The notes: generated by a model not told the origin, from the sequence alone. A stretch of 45,464 bases of DNA from SLRI01 sp964576715 (GCA_964576715.1 CAZNWE010000030.1:1-45464), one strand, 5' to 3'. Shown: positions 7,847 through 15,903, counted from the first letter of the stretch. A program made the numbers and translations.

Positions 7847-8389
7847 ATGCAACGGTTGATGGCTTGGCTCGATCGAACCGACCGGACGATCCTCCTCGTC
7901 CTCTTGACCGGCTTGGTCGCCGTCGTCTTCCTGCAGGTCGCGTCGCGCTTCGTCCTCAAGCTCCCGGTCGCCTGGTCGGAGGAGATGTCGCGCTTCATCT
8001 TCATCTGGTTTTGCTGGCTCGGCTGCTCCTATGCGACCTGCAGCTACCACCACATCCGCATCACCGCCCATCTCCGCGCCTTGCCGCGCGGCCTCGCACT
8101 CTGGCTGCTGCGGCTCGGCGACATCGCCTGGATCGTCTTCAACCTCGTCGTTCTCGCCGGCGGCGTCCTCTACCTCGGCTCGATCCTGCAATATCCCTAC
8201 CGGGCGATGATCACCGACATCAACATGCTGTGGATCTTCCTGCCGATCCCGCTGATCTTCGTCGTCTTCACCCTGCGCGTCGCGGTCAACCTGTTCGATC
8301 CGGACTATTTCGAGCGCTCGCTGGGCGAGGCCGAACGCGAGGCCGAGGAAGAGCTCAGAGCAGCCTCACCGGGCGGCAGCGCACCTTGA
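7847..8389 (+). CDS. dctQ: TRAP transporter small permease, DctQ family
   Basis: This 180-residue inner-membrane protein has four hydrophobic helices (about residues 15-36, 52-70, 85-115 and 130-152). VAWSEEMSRFIFIWFCWLGCS around residues 40-60 is the hallmark of DctQ. Its charged tail ends shortly before the stop codon. DctQ pairs with the large subunit DctM to form the sodium-driven channel. Its stop codon overlaps the DctM start by four bases (TTGA), which implies translational coupling. It is part of the lyase-TRAP gene set. Confidence 0.92.
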   Translation: MQRLMAWLDRTDRTILLVLLTGLVAVVFLQVASRFVLKLPVAWSEEMSRFIFIWFCWLGCSYATCSYHHIRITAHLRALPRGLALWLLRLGDIAWIVFNLVVLAGGVLYLGSILQYPYRAMITDINMLWIFLPIPLIFVVFTLRVAVNLFDPDYFERSLGEAEREAEEELRAASPGGSAP

Positions 8390-9672
8390 GCGTCGGCCTC
8401 GCGATCGGTGTCACCTTCGTCGCGGCATTGCTGCTGGGCGTCCCGATCGCGATCGCCATGGGGCTGGCCTCGGCCGTGGCGATCATCATCGCCGGCCTGC
8501 CGATCACCTTCCTGATCCAGGTGATGTTCGAGGCGCTCAACTCCTTCCCGCTGATCGCCATTCCGCTGTTCATCCTGGCCGGCGGCATCATGGAGCGGGG
8601 CGGGCTGTCGCGGCGCATCGTCGACATCTTCATGCCGCTCATCGGGCGCTCCTACGGTGGTCTCGCCGTCGTCACCATCCTCGCCTGCATGTTCTTCGCC
8701 GCGATTTCGGGCTCCGGCCCGCCGACGGTCGCCGCCATCGGCTCGATCATGATCCCGTCGATGCTGCGCCAGGGCTATTCCCCCGCCTTCGCCGGCGGCG
8801 TGACCGCCTCGGGTGGTACGCTCGGCATCCTGATCCCGCCGTCGGTGCCGATGATCATCTACGGCGTCAGCTCGGAGACCTCGATCCCGCGGCTGTTCGC
8901 CGCCGGCATCGTGCCCGGCCTCGTCGTCGGGCTGATGCTGACCCTGACCGCCTATCTGCTGGCCCGACGGGCCGGCTACCGCTCGGTCGACTCCAGGGTC
9001 GATCTCGGCGCCTTCCTGGTCGCACTCCGCCGCGGTTTCTGGGCTCTCTTGGCGCCGATCATCATCCTCGGCGGGATCTACGCCTCGGTCTTCACCCCCA
9101 CCGAATCCGCGGTCGTCGCTGTCGTCTACGGTCTCCTGGTCTCGACGCTCGTCTATCGCGAGATGACCTTCGCCAAGCTGCAGGAGACGTTCCTGTTCAC
9201 CGCGACCATCAGCGGCTCGGTCCTCGTCATCATCGCCACCGCCACCATCTTCGGCCAGATCCTGACGCTGCAGAACATCCCGCAGGAAATGGCGGCCTGG
9301 ATCGCCGGTCTTTCCGACAACAAGTACGTCATCCTCTTCATCATCTGCGCTGTCCTGATCTTCATCGGCATGTGGATGGACACGATAGCCCAGATCATCC
9401 TGCTCACCCCGGTGCTGCTGCCGGTGGTCAACGCGCTCGGCGTCAACCCGGTGCATTTCGGCATCATCTTCGTGCTCTGCTGCGAGATCGGCTTTCTCAC
9501 GCCGCCCTTGGGGGTCAATTTGTTCGTCGCGATGCGGCTCACCGGCTGCTCGATCGAAAGCCTGTCCAAGTCGGCCTTGCCCTATGTCCTCGTGCTGATC
9601 CTCGCCATCGTCCTGATGGTCTTCTTTCCGGCCATCACGCTCTGGGTGCCGAACCTGATCTATGGGCCGTAG
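8386..9672 (+). CDS. dctM: TRAP transporter large permease, DctM family
   Basis: This is the 428-residue, roughly 12-helix channel subunit of the TRAP importer. Family blocks are plain: LGVPIAIAMGLAS near the start, FPLIAIPLFILAGGIMERGG (about 58-77), AAISGSGPPTVAAIGSIMIP (about 105-125) and GGTLGILIPPSVPMIIYG (about 144-161). The C-terminal GFLTPPLGVNLFV is also present. The start is a TTG overlapping the dctQ stop; the same frame runs further upstream but has no sensible N terminus there, and this start gives the usual length. It is convergent with the epimerase-like gene. GCCGGCTG (9675-9682) and CAGCCGGC (9723-9730) could pair across the junction, but the loop is long. Confidence 0.93.
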   Translation: MSVGLAIGVTFVAALLLGVPIAIAMGLASAVAIIIAGLPITFLIQVMFEALNSFPLIAIPLFILAGGIMERGGLSRRIVDIFMPLIGRSYGGLAVVTILACMFFAAISGSGPPTVAAIGSIMIPSMLRQGYSPAFAGGVTASGGTLGILIPPSVPMIIYGVSSETSIPRLFAAGIVPGLVVGLMLTLTAYLLARRAGYRSVDSRVDLGAFLVALRRGFWALLAPIIILGGIYASVFTPTESAVVAVVYGLLVSTLVYREMTFAKLQETFLFTATISGSVLVIIATATIFGQILTLQNIPQEMAAWIAGLSDNKYVILFIICAVLIFIGMWMDTIAQIILLTPVLLPVVNALGVNPVHFGIIFVLCCEIGFLTPPLGVNLFVAMRLTGCSIESLSKSALPYVLVLILAIVLMVFFPAITLWVPNLIYGP

Positions 9673-9721
9673 CGGCCGGCTGCCCGGGCAAATGGGGTGG
9701 TTGTCGTCACGTCGGACATGC

Positions 9722-10588
9722 TCAGCCGGCGACGAGGCCGTGCTCGACGGCGAGCTGCTTGAGATAGGTCATGCCGGGGTCGAGGACCTCCTCGGCACTC
9801 TTCGCCACCGGGCGCCAGACCGAGAGCGCCTTGGCGAGCTCCGGCGGCATGTTGATGAAGGCCTCACCGACCAGGTCACCTTGAAAGCCGCTCGCCGCGA
9901 GGGCCGCCATGGTCGCCCCGAAATCCACCGTGCCGGTCCCGGGGACGCCGCGATCACTCTCGGAAAGATGGATGTATTGCAGATGCTTGCCGGCCGTCTC
10001 GATGCCACTTCTGAAGCCCTTCTCCTCGATGTTCATGTGGTAGGTGTCGAGGTGGATCATCAATGCGGGCTCGCCGATCCGCTCGATCAGCCGGACCGTC
10101 TGCTCGGCCGTGTTCAAGAGATGCGTCTCGTAGCGGTTGCAGGGCTCGAGTCCGAGGGTCATGCCGAGTTCGGCGGCACGCCTCGCCACCGGCCGCAGGG
10201 CCCGCTCGATCGCGGCGTACTCGGCCTCGGTCGGGCTGGTGCCGGTGGTGTAGCCCAGGGTCGAATAGGTCACGCCGGTGAGCGTGTTCGAGCCGAGCGC
10301 ATGAGCGACGTCGAGGGCGGCGAAGAGGAAGGCCGACGCCTGGTCGGGATGCAACGGCGCGCAGGCTTCGAACGGCAGCCCGAGGGAGCAGGTAGGGGCG
10401 ACGCCGTGCGCCTCGAACAGTGCGCGGCTGTGCGCCGCATCCACCGCAGCCGGGTTCAAGAGGGCGATCTCGATGACGTCGAGGCCGCAGCCGGCGGCTG
10501 TCGGCACGACGCGTTCGGCTGCCTCCCTGGTCCAGGCCGCGGTCCAGAGACTGCTGTGCATGCCGAAACGGACTCGTTGTCGCGCCAT
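9722..10588 (-). CDS. Sugar isomerase/epimerase of the ketose 3-epimerase type
   Basis: This 288-residue TIM barrel belongs to the xylose isomerase-like AP endonuclease 2 superfamily. The metal ligands of D-tagatose/D-allulose 3-epimerases all align: E148 (LGLEPCNRYE), D181 and nearby H184 (HLDTYHMNIEE), H207 (IHLSESDRGVPG) and E242 (VGEAF). R213 matches the substrate-contacting arginine. It probably moves a proton at C3 of a ketose or a related keto-polyol; the exact sugar is open. ATG 10588 is preceded by AGGGAG at good spacing, whereas the upstream extension has no family match. It stands alone, convergent with dctM and divergent from dinB. Confidence 0.85.
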   Translation of the reverse strand: MARQRVRFGMHSSLWTAAWTREAAERVVPTAAGCGLDVIEIALLNPAAVDAAHSRALFEAHGVAPTCSLGLPFEACAPLHPDQASAFLFAALDVAHALGSNTLTGVTYSTLGYTTGTSPTEAEYAAIERALRPVARRAAELGMTLGLEPCNRYETHLLNTAEQTVRLIERIGEPALMIHLDTYHMNIEEKGFRSGIETAGKHLQYIHLSESDRGVPGTGTVDFGATMAALAASGFQGDLVGEAFINMPPELAKALSVWRPVAKSAEEVLDPGMTYLKQLAVEHGLVAG

Positions 10589-10721
10589 GGCGCCGCTCCC
10601 TGAACGGTTGTCGCTTTCGCTGCCGAGACTACGATCCTGGCGGCCGGTTGCCAACGGCTCGAACGGCGCCCGCGGAGACCGCGCGGATCAGGGGCAGGGA
10701 AGGGATTAGGAGACTGGGGGG

Positions 10722-11231
10722 ATGATCGAGAAGGGCTACGTCATCACCATGGCACGCTACGGCGCATGGCAGAATACTGCCCTGATCACCGCCGCGCGCA
10801 GTCTCGACGATCGTCAACGGCGCGCCGAGCGCGGGCTATTTTTCGGCTCGATCATGGGCACCATGAACCACTTGCTCTGGGCCGACCAGATCTGGCTGCA
10901 CCGGTTTGCCGGAACGGCCCTTCCCGAGGCCCGCACGATCAGCGACTCGCGCGAGCTGTGCGCGACGTGGGACGCCCTCTGCGACACCCGGACCCGCATG
11001 GACGCTGGCCTGCAGGATTGGGCGCAGGCACTCGATCCGGCCTGGCTCGAAGGCACCCTCACCTGGTTCTCGGGCGCCGCCGAACGGGAAATCAGTCGGC
11101 CGCGCAGCCTGCTCGTGGTCCACCTGTTCAATCACCAGACCCATCACCGCGGGCAGATCCATGCAGCGCTGACGGCTGCCGGCTGCCCCACCGCGGCGAC
11201 CGATCTGCCGTTCATGCCCGGCCTCGACTAG
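10722..11231 (+). CDS. DinB/YfiT-family four-helix metalloprotein
   Basis: This 169-residue protein has the DinB fold, with the three metal histidines in place: H50 (GTMNHLLWAD), and H138 and H142 (FNHQTHHRGQ). Members are damage-inducible proteins, thiol transferases or esterase-like enzymes, and few have known substrates. AGGAGA lies upstream of the ATG. It is divergent from the epimerase-like gene, with 133 bases between starts. No SOS box is obvious there. The fold is firm; the reaction is unknown. The name DinB here does not mean DNA polymerase IV. Confidence 0.85.
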   Translation: MIEKGYVITMARYGAWQNTALITAARSLDDRQRRAERGLFFGSIMGTMNHLLWADQIWLHRFAGTALPEARTISDSRELCATWDALCDTRTRMDAGLQDWAQALDPAWLEGTLTWFSGAAEREISRPRSLLVVHLFNHQTHHRGQIHAALTAAGCPTAATDLPFMPGLD

Positions 11232-11281
11232 CGGTGCGGGTCGACTGCCGGCGGGTCTCGAGCGGTGGTCGGCCGATCGGT

Positions 11282-11392
11282 TCAGCCCGCCTTGTCGCGG
11301 TCGGCGAACAGGCGACTGGCGAACCGCGCGATGCCGAAAATGATTGCCGGGCCGCCGACCAGGATCAGCAGAGTCCAGATCAACAGTTCCAT
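11282..11392 (-). CDS. Putative 36-residue single-pass membrane protein
   Basis: A short frame starts at ATG 11390-11392 behind GGAAGG at about 10 bases spacing and ends at a TGA. The protein begins MELLIWTLLILVGGPAIIFG, a clear hydrophobic helix (residues 3-21), and finishes with a charged tail ending ADRDKAG. The positive residues after the helix suggest an N-out, C-in orientation. I recognise no family. It lies alone between the DinB gene and the first assembly gap, on the opposite strand. A real start signal and one clean helix support it, but at this length chance cannot be excluded. Confidence 0.45.
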   Translation of the reverse strand: MELLIWTLLILVGGPAIIFGIARFASRLFADRDKAG

Positions 11393-11570
11393 CTTTGGGC
11401 TACCTTCCGCGACCCCCGTCGACCAGCCTCAAGGGAAGTCGATCGCCGCCCGCGCCGATCAACCCGGTTCGCCAGACTGCGGCATGCGGTCGCCGTGACC
11501 GCGAGGCTGCGGCTTCGTCGAGCTGTCGCCCCTTCAGTGTCGGGTTGCTGCCACGCTAAGATAGCGCCAA

Positions 11571-11670
11571 NNNNNNNNNNNNNNNNNNNNNNNNNNNNNN
11601 NNNNNNNNNNNNNNNNNNNNNNNNNNNNNNNNNNNNNNNNNNNNNNNNNNNNNNNNNNNNNNNNNNNNNN
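11571..11670. other. Assembly gap (100 N)
   Basis: A run of exactly 100 N marks a scaffold join of unknown true size. It removes the start of the carbonic anhydrase gene. The 178 bases between the small ORF at 11282-11392 and the gap show nothing I can support. Confidence 0.98.
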
Positions 11671-12269
11671 AGCATCTCTTCCGCAACAACCGGGCCTGGT
11701 CGGTTGCCCGCACCACTGCCGAACCCGATTTCTTTCCCAGGCTCGCCCGCCAGCAGCGCCCTGAATACTTGTGGATCGGCTGCGCCGACAGCCGCGTCCC
11801 GGCCAACGAAATCGTCGGCCTCGACCCCGGTGAGCTGTTCGTCCACCGCAACGTGGCGAATCTCGCCCCGCCCAGCGACATCAACTTCCTGTCCGTGCTG
11901 TCCTTCGCCGTGGTGGTCCTGCAGATCAAGCATGTCATCATCTGCGGCCATTACGGCTGCAGCGGCGTCCGTGCGGCACTGCTCGACGAACGCAACGGCG
12001 TCGTCGACCATTGGCTGGCACCGGTACGCGCCAGCTATCACCGTCATCGCCTCTCGATCGACCGGCAAGCCTGCGAGGCGGATCGCATCAATGCGCTGTG
12101 CGAGGCCAATGTCCGGGACCGGGTCGAGGATGTGACCGCCACCACGATCGTCCGCGATGCCTGGACCCGCGGCCAGAAGCTCGCCGTTCACGGCTGGATC
12201 TACGGCCTCGCAGACGGGCTGTTGCGCGACCTCATGGTGACCAACCACGGGCCAGGGCAGGCAGCGTGA
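11671..12269 (+). CDS. can: Beta-class carbonic anhydrase, start lost in assembly gap
   Basis: This zinc enzyme interconverts CO2 and bicarbonate in the cytoplasm. The readable frame begins HLFRNNRAWSVARTTAEPDFF at 11673 and runs to TGA 12267-12269, so only the first few residues are likely hidden in the gap. The zinc and catalytic residues are present: Cys plus the Asp-Arg dyad in WIGCADSRVPANEI, and His and Cys in CGHYGCSGV. VHRNVANL and the late VHGWIYGLADG are also typical of the bacterial Can type. An in-frame TTG at 11769 should not be taken as the start, because conserved residues precede it. Confidence 0.92.
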
Positions 12270-12491
12270 GAGGCGCGGGGCCGGCAACAGCAAGGCGCTC
12301 TGGATGCGCACGACGAACAAGCTCACCGGCCGGGTGGCCAGGGTCGAGACGGCGAAGCAGTTGACGGGGGCGGCCCCGACCGGGACCATGTTGGCACGCA
12401 GGATCGCCATCGCCGCGGCGCTGGCGCCGGTGCTGACCAGTCGAGCGGTGCCCGCTGGCAGCCGCCGACCAGCGAGAGAGAGGAAGCGGCG

Positions 12492-12800
12492 ATGCTCGGT
12501 GGGTTGATGAAGAGGCTGTTCGGCGGCGCGGGTGACGGCGACAAGGCCGAGGGCGCCAAGCCGATCGGTGATCCGGTCGAGCACAAGGGCTGCACGATCC
12601 AGCCCATCGCCATGAGCAAGGGGGGCCAGTTCCTCACCGCCGGCATCATCGCCAAGGATTTTCCCGACGGCCGGCGCGAGCATCGGTTCGTTCGCGCCGA
12701 CACGCACAGTTCGGTCGACCAGGCGCGTGATTTCGCCATCGTCAAGGGACGGCAGATCATCGACGAGCAGGGCGATCGGCTGTTCAGCATGGCTGGTTGA
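12492..12800 (+). CDS. hlyU: HlyU-family protein
   Basis: This 102-residue protein matches the alphaproteobacterial HlyU family: HKGCTIQPIAMSKGGQFLTAG, then EHRFVRADTHSS and KGRQIIDEQGDRLF. In Vibrio a protein called HlyU activates haemolysin genes, but these alphaproteobacterial homologues are small and uncharacterised, so the name should not imply a toxin regulator. AGAGAGGAAG precedes the ATG. Its stop is three bases before the start of the TTC38-like gene, so the two are surely co-transcribed. The 222 bases between it and the carbonic anhydrase stop hold nothing I can assign. Confidence 0.82.
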   Translation: MLGGLMKRLFGGAGDGDKAEGAKPIGDPVEHKGCTIQPIAMSKGGQFLTAGIIAKDFPDGRREHRFVRADTHSSVDQARDFAIVKGRQIIDEQGDRLFSMAG

Positions 12801-12803
12801 GCG

Positions 12804-14114
12804 GTGCCGCTCGAAGACCGACGCGGTCTGTTTATCAGCGGTGGGTCAGCCGCCGCCCTGGAGCGCTACGAGGCAGCACTCGACGCCGTCTTGAGCTTTC
12901 ACGGCGACCCGATCGGTGCCGCCGATGCCGCGCTCACCGTCGACCCGACGCTGGTCGCAGCACATCTGCTCAAGGCCCATGTCTTCGCCTTTTCGCTCGA
13001 TCCCGACCTCCTGCCGAAGGCCGCGGCGGCGCTTCGTTCGGCAGTGGCAGCTTCACCCGATCCGCGCGAGCGACAGCACCTCGGCGCCATCAGGGCCTGG
13101 CTCGCCGGTGACATCGATGCCTGCAGAGCCGCCTTCGACGCGATCCTCCACGACCATCCGCGCGACCTCTTGGCGCTGATGTTCGCCCATCAGGCCGATT
13201 TCTTCAGCGGTGCCGAGGCGGCTCTTGCGGCCCGACCGGCGGCCGCCCTCGCCGCCTGGAGCGAAGATCTGCCGGGTTACGGCTATGTGCTGGCGATGCG
13301 CGCCTTCGGCCTCGAGGAGGCCGGCCAATACGCCGAAGCCGAAGTGCTGGCGAGAGCCGCACTCGAACGGAACCGCAAGGACGCCTGGGCTATTCACGCG
13401 GTGGCGCATGTCCTCGAGATGCAGGGGCGCGACGCCGAGGGCATCGCTTGGTACCGCGAGCGCCGGGCCGACTGGGCCGAGGATTGCTTCTTCGCCGTCC
13501 ACAATTGGTGGCACTGGGCGCTCTATCACGTCGATCGCGACGAGCCGGCTTCAGCGCTCGCCCTCTACGATGAAGCCCTGGCGCCCGATCGCCGGAGCAT
13601 CACCCTCAATCTATGCGACGCGGCGGCCCTGCTTTGGCGGCTGGAGCTCGCGGGATGCGCGACCGGCGACCGGTTCACGACGCTCGCCGACGCCTTCGAC
13701 GGACCGGCGCGTCAACCGGTTCACGCCTTCAACGCCGTGCATGCGATGCTGGCCTTCGTCGGCGCCGGCCGACTGAGGCGCGCAGCCGAACATCTCGCCC
13801 TGCTCGAGTCGCACGCCGGCGGCACCGTGCGCTACGCGGCGATGCTGCGGCGGCTCGGCGTGCCGGCGGCCCGTGCGCTTCTGGCATTCGGCCACGGCCA
13901 GTGGACCGCGGCAGCCGCCGGCCTCGGCCGGGCGACGCGCGCGCTCGGCGATTTCGGCGGGAGTCGCGCCCAGCGCGATGTCCTCACGATGTCGCTGATC
14001 GAAGCCGCGATTCGCGCCGGCGAGCATGGCACTGCCAGGGCGCTGCTGGCGCAACGGCAGTCGGCGAAACCGCAAAGCGAACGAACCAGGCGCGACCTGG
14101 CACGGTGCCGCTGA
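12804..14114 (+). CDS. Tetratricopeptide-like protein, TTC38 family
   Basis: This 436-residue alpha-helical repeat protein resembles tetratricopeptide repeat protein 38. Characteristic segments are RDLLALMFAHQADFFSG, DAWAIHAVAHVLEMQGRDAEGIAWY and FAVHNWWHWALYHVD, in the middle third. The His/Trp-rich HNWWHWAL is strongly conserved in the family, but its function is unknown. No signal peptide is visible, so it is probably cytoplasmic. The start is a GTG three bases after the hlyU stop. The last codons, TGC CGC TGA, are the beginning of a 16-base tandem repeat that continues into the following assembly gap. Confidence 0.8.
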   Translation: MPLEDRRGLFISGGSAAALERYEAALDAVLSFHGDPIGAADAALTVDPTLVAAHLLKAHVFAFSLDPDLLPKAAAALRSAVAASPDPRERQHLGAIRAWLAGDIDACRAAFDAILHDHPRDLLALMFAHQADFFSGAEAALAARPAAALAAWSEDLPGYGYVLAMRAFGLEEAGQYAEAEVLARAALERNRKDAWAIHAVAHVLEMQGRDAEGIAWYRERRADWAEDCFFAVHNWWHWALYHVDRDEPASALALYDEALAPDRRSITLNLCDAAALLWRLELAGCATGDRFTTLADAFDGPARQPVHAFNAVHAMLAFVGAGRLRRAAEHLALLESHAGGTVRYAAMLRRLGVPAARALLAFGHGQWTAAAAGLGRATRALGDFGGSRAQRDVLTMSLIEAAIRAGEHGTARALLAQRQSAKPQSERTRRDLARCR

Positions 14115-14287
14115 ACCCCGCTGCCGCTGAACCCCGCTGCCGCTGAACCCCGCTGCCGCTGAACCTCGGTGNNNNNNNNNNNNNNNNNNNNNNNNNNNNN
14201 NNNNNNNNNNNNNNNNNNNNNNNNNNNNNNNNNNNNNNNNNNNNNNNNNNNNNNNNNNNNNNNNNNNNNNNTGCCGCTGAACCTCGG
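14106..14287. repeat. 16-bp tandem repeat interrupted by an assembly gap
   Basis: Three identical copies of TGCCGCTGAACCCCGC (14106-14153) are followed by a variant, TGCCGCTGAACCTCGG, at 14154-14169. The same variant resumes at 14272-14287, after 100 N (14172-14271). The gap therefore sits inside the array, and the assembler probably failed on it. Each unit repeats the final codons and stop (TGC CGC TGA) of the upstream TTC38-like gene. Confidence 0.85.
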
Positions 14288-14303
14288 TGGTCGGGCGGAC
14301 CGC

Positions 14304-14972
14304 TCAGTCCTTGATGAACTCCACCTCGTCGTCTTCGTCTTCGTCGTCTTCCTCGTCCTCGTCGAAGCTCTCGTCCTCGTAATCGTCCTCGTCGCTCTCC
14401 TCGCTCACCGCCGGGCGTGGCGCGTGGGCACGGGCGATGTAATCGGTCAGGTCGGAAAGCTCGATGAAGAAGTCGGCCTGGCGGCGTAGCTCGTCGGCGA
14501 TCATCGGCGGCTGCGTCTTGATGGTGCTGACGACGCTGACCTTGACGCCCTTGCGCTGCAGCGCTTCGACCAGCCGACGAAAGTCGCCGTCACCGGTCAT
14601 CAGCACGATGTGCTCGACCGAGGCGGCCACCTCCATGGCGTCGACCGTGATCTCGACGTCCATGTTGCCCTTGAACTTGCGGCGCCCGGCACCCTGGCTG
14701 AACTCCTTCAACGGCTTGGTCACCATGGTGTAGCCATTGTAGTCGAGCCAATCGACGAGCGGCCGGATCGGTGAATACTCCTGCTCGTCCAGTAGTGCCG
14801 TATAGTAGTATGCACGGAGCAAGCGCCCGCTGCTCGCAAACACCTCGAGGAGGCGCCGGTAGTCGACGTCGTAGCCGAGCGCCTTCGCCGTCTGATAGAG
14901 GTTGGCGCCGTCGATGAACACGCTGAAGCGCTCATCGGGATGGAAGTGCTTGAAGGCCGAGGGCCTTGCCAT
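14304..14972 (-). CDS. NYN-domain (LabA/DUF88) putative RNase with acidic tail
   Basis: This 222-residue protein has a PIN-like NYN domain (residues 10-180). Acidic metal-binding positions are visible in VFIDGANLYQ (about residue 20), NMDVEITVDAME and LMTGDGDF. NYN proteins are thought to be metal-dependent RNA nucleases. The last 30 or so residues are almost all Asp and Glu, a low-complexity tail that may mimic nucleic acid or regulate binding. ATG 14972 has GGAG at nine bases, which is better than the upstream in-frame ATG at 15005. It is divergent from rpoZ. Its 3' end abuts the tandem repeat. Confidence 0.87.
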   Translation of the reverse strand: MARPSAFKHFHPDERFSVFIDGANLYQTAKALGYDVDYRRLLEVFASSGRLLRAYYYTALLDEQEYSPIRPLVDWLDYNGYTMVTKPLKEFSQGAGRRKFKGNMDVEITVDAMEVAASVEHIVLMTGDGDFRRLVEALQRKGVKVSVVSTIKTQPPMIADELRRQADFFIELSDLTDYIARAHAPRPAVSEESDEDDYEDESFDEDEEDDEDEDDEVEFIKD

Positions 14973-15305
14973 AATGTTGACTCCAGGGCTGATGGCTGCG
15001 GTCATGGCCGCTTATTGTATGCCGACCGGGGTTCGTAGCGCCGGGGCGACGTGCTGTCACATCACAATGATGGCAGGACCCTATCGTACCGAGCGCATCG
15101 TCAGCTTCCAAGCCGACCGCTTGCATATGTATGAAGGCGCAAACAAATGCACGCGGCGCGCTGGTACCAACCCCTCCACCTGCCGGCTGTGCGGCACCCG
15201 GCCGACCAGCGAGCCGTCGCGCGGCGGCTCGCCCGGGGCTTGTGCAGTGCCACAACTGTTGTACATTTAGGTGGCAATCGCTCACTGCAAAGGCATAGGT
15301 TTCGG
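14973..15305. promoter_or_regulatory. Divergent region between NYN gene and rpoZ
   Basis: These 333 bases hold the promoters of both genes. Visible items are a 7-bp hairpin CGAGCCG/CGGCTCG (15210-15216 and 15225-15231), and an rpoZ promoter candidate listed separately. An ATG at 15147 behind GAAGG opens a frame reading MHAARWYQPLHLP that runs without a stop into rpoZ. I do not call it a gene, because rpoZ has a normal start at 15306, but its N terminus resembles another short ORF near phaC. Confidence 0.5.
15240..15267 (+). promoter_or_regulatory. Candidate rpoZ promoter
   Basis: TTGTGC (15240-15245) and TACATT (15262-15267) are 16 bases apart, a fair match to the housekeeping sigma consensus. 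Transcription would begin about 30 bases before the rpoZ ATG. Confidence 0.45.
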
Positions 15306-15665
15306 ATGGCCCGCATTACCGTTGAAGACTGCGTCGAACGCGTTCCCAGTCGCTTCGAGCTCGTGATGTTGGCAGCCCAGCGGGCGCGCGACGTCTCGGC
15401 AGGTGCGGCACTCACCATCGACCGGGACAACGACAAGAACCCCGTCGTGGCGTTGCGCGAGATCGCCGATGCGACGATCGATCTCGATCACCTGCGTTAC
15501 GAGCTGATCCACGGCTTGCGTCGCCATTCGGACAGCGATGCCGACATGTCGGATGATCTGGCGCAAGAACTCGAGAGCCTGATCCCGAGCCGCCCGCCGG
15601 TCGACGACGACCTCATGCCCGACGGTATCGATTACGGTGCCGGGGACATTCTCGACGAGGACTGA
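15306..15665 (+). CDS. rpoZ: RNA polymerase omega subunit
   Basis: This 119-residue omega subunit helps assemble RNA polymerase by clamping beta prime, and it forms part of a ppGpp site in proteobacteria. The N terminus MARITVEDCVERVPSRFELVMLAAQRARD is diagnostic, and DKNPVVALREIAD follows. The C-terminal half is acidic and variable, as in other alphaproteobacteria. The start is fixed by homology. It lies upstream of rsh, in the conserved rpoZ-rsh-pyrE order, so polymerase and alarmone synthetase may share transcripts. The 238 bases to the rsh start contain only an alternative upstream reading of rsh. Confidence 0.97.
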   Translation: MARITVEDCVERVPSRFELVMLAAQRARDVSAGAALTIDRDNDKNPVVALREIADATIDLDHLRYELIHGLRRHSDSDADMSDDLAQELESLIPSRPPVDDDLMPDGIDYGAGDILDED

Positions 15666-15903
15666 TGAGCAGGCGGGGCCCCCGGCGACGATTGACACCG
15701 GCACCGAGTCGGGCCCGCTGTGGCTTCGGGCGGCGGTGCCGATGACCGATGCCGCCCCCGTCATTGTGCAAGTCGGCGCCCGGGCCGCTTCGGCGAGCAC
15801 TGCAGCGACTGCTGTTAGCGACATATCGCCGCACAAACGGTCGCGTTCGGTCGACGCAGAGGCCGCTGCCACAGCGCGCAAGTCTGCGGCTGGTCGCAAG
15901 ATC

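Noticed and set aside
9675..9730. 8-bp inverted repeat between dctM and the epimerase gene as a terminator
   Set aside because: The loop is 40 bases and one arm lies at the epimerase stop; too weak to list as a feature.
12270..12491. Hydrophobic minus-strand frame between carbonic anhydrase and hlyU
   Set aside because: It has no ribosome site, runs antisense into both flanking genes and matches nothing I recognise.
14172..14271. Protein frame reading through the N run
   Set aside because: Any translation across the gap is meaningless because its true length is unknown.
15637..15903. Longer N terminus for Rsh
   Set aside because: Family members begin at MRQYELVE; the upstream residues are low-complexity. 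An ATG at 15742 cannot be fully excluded.
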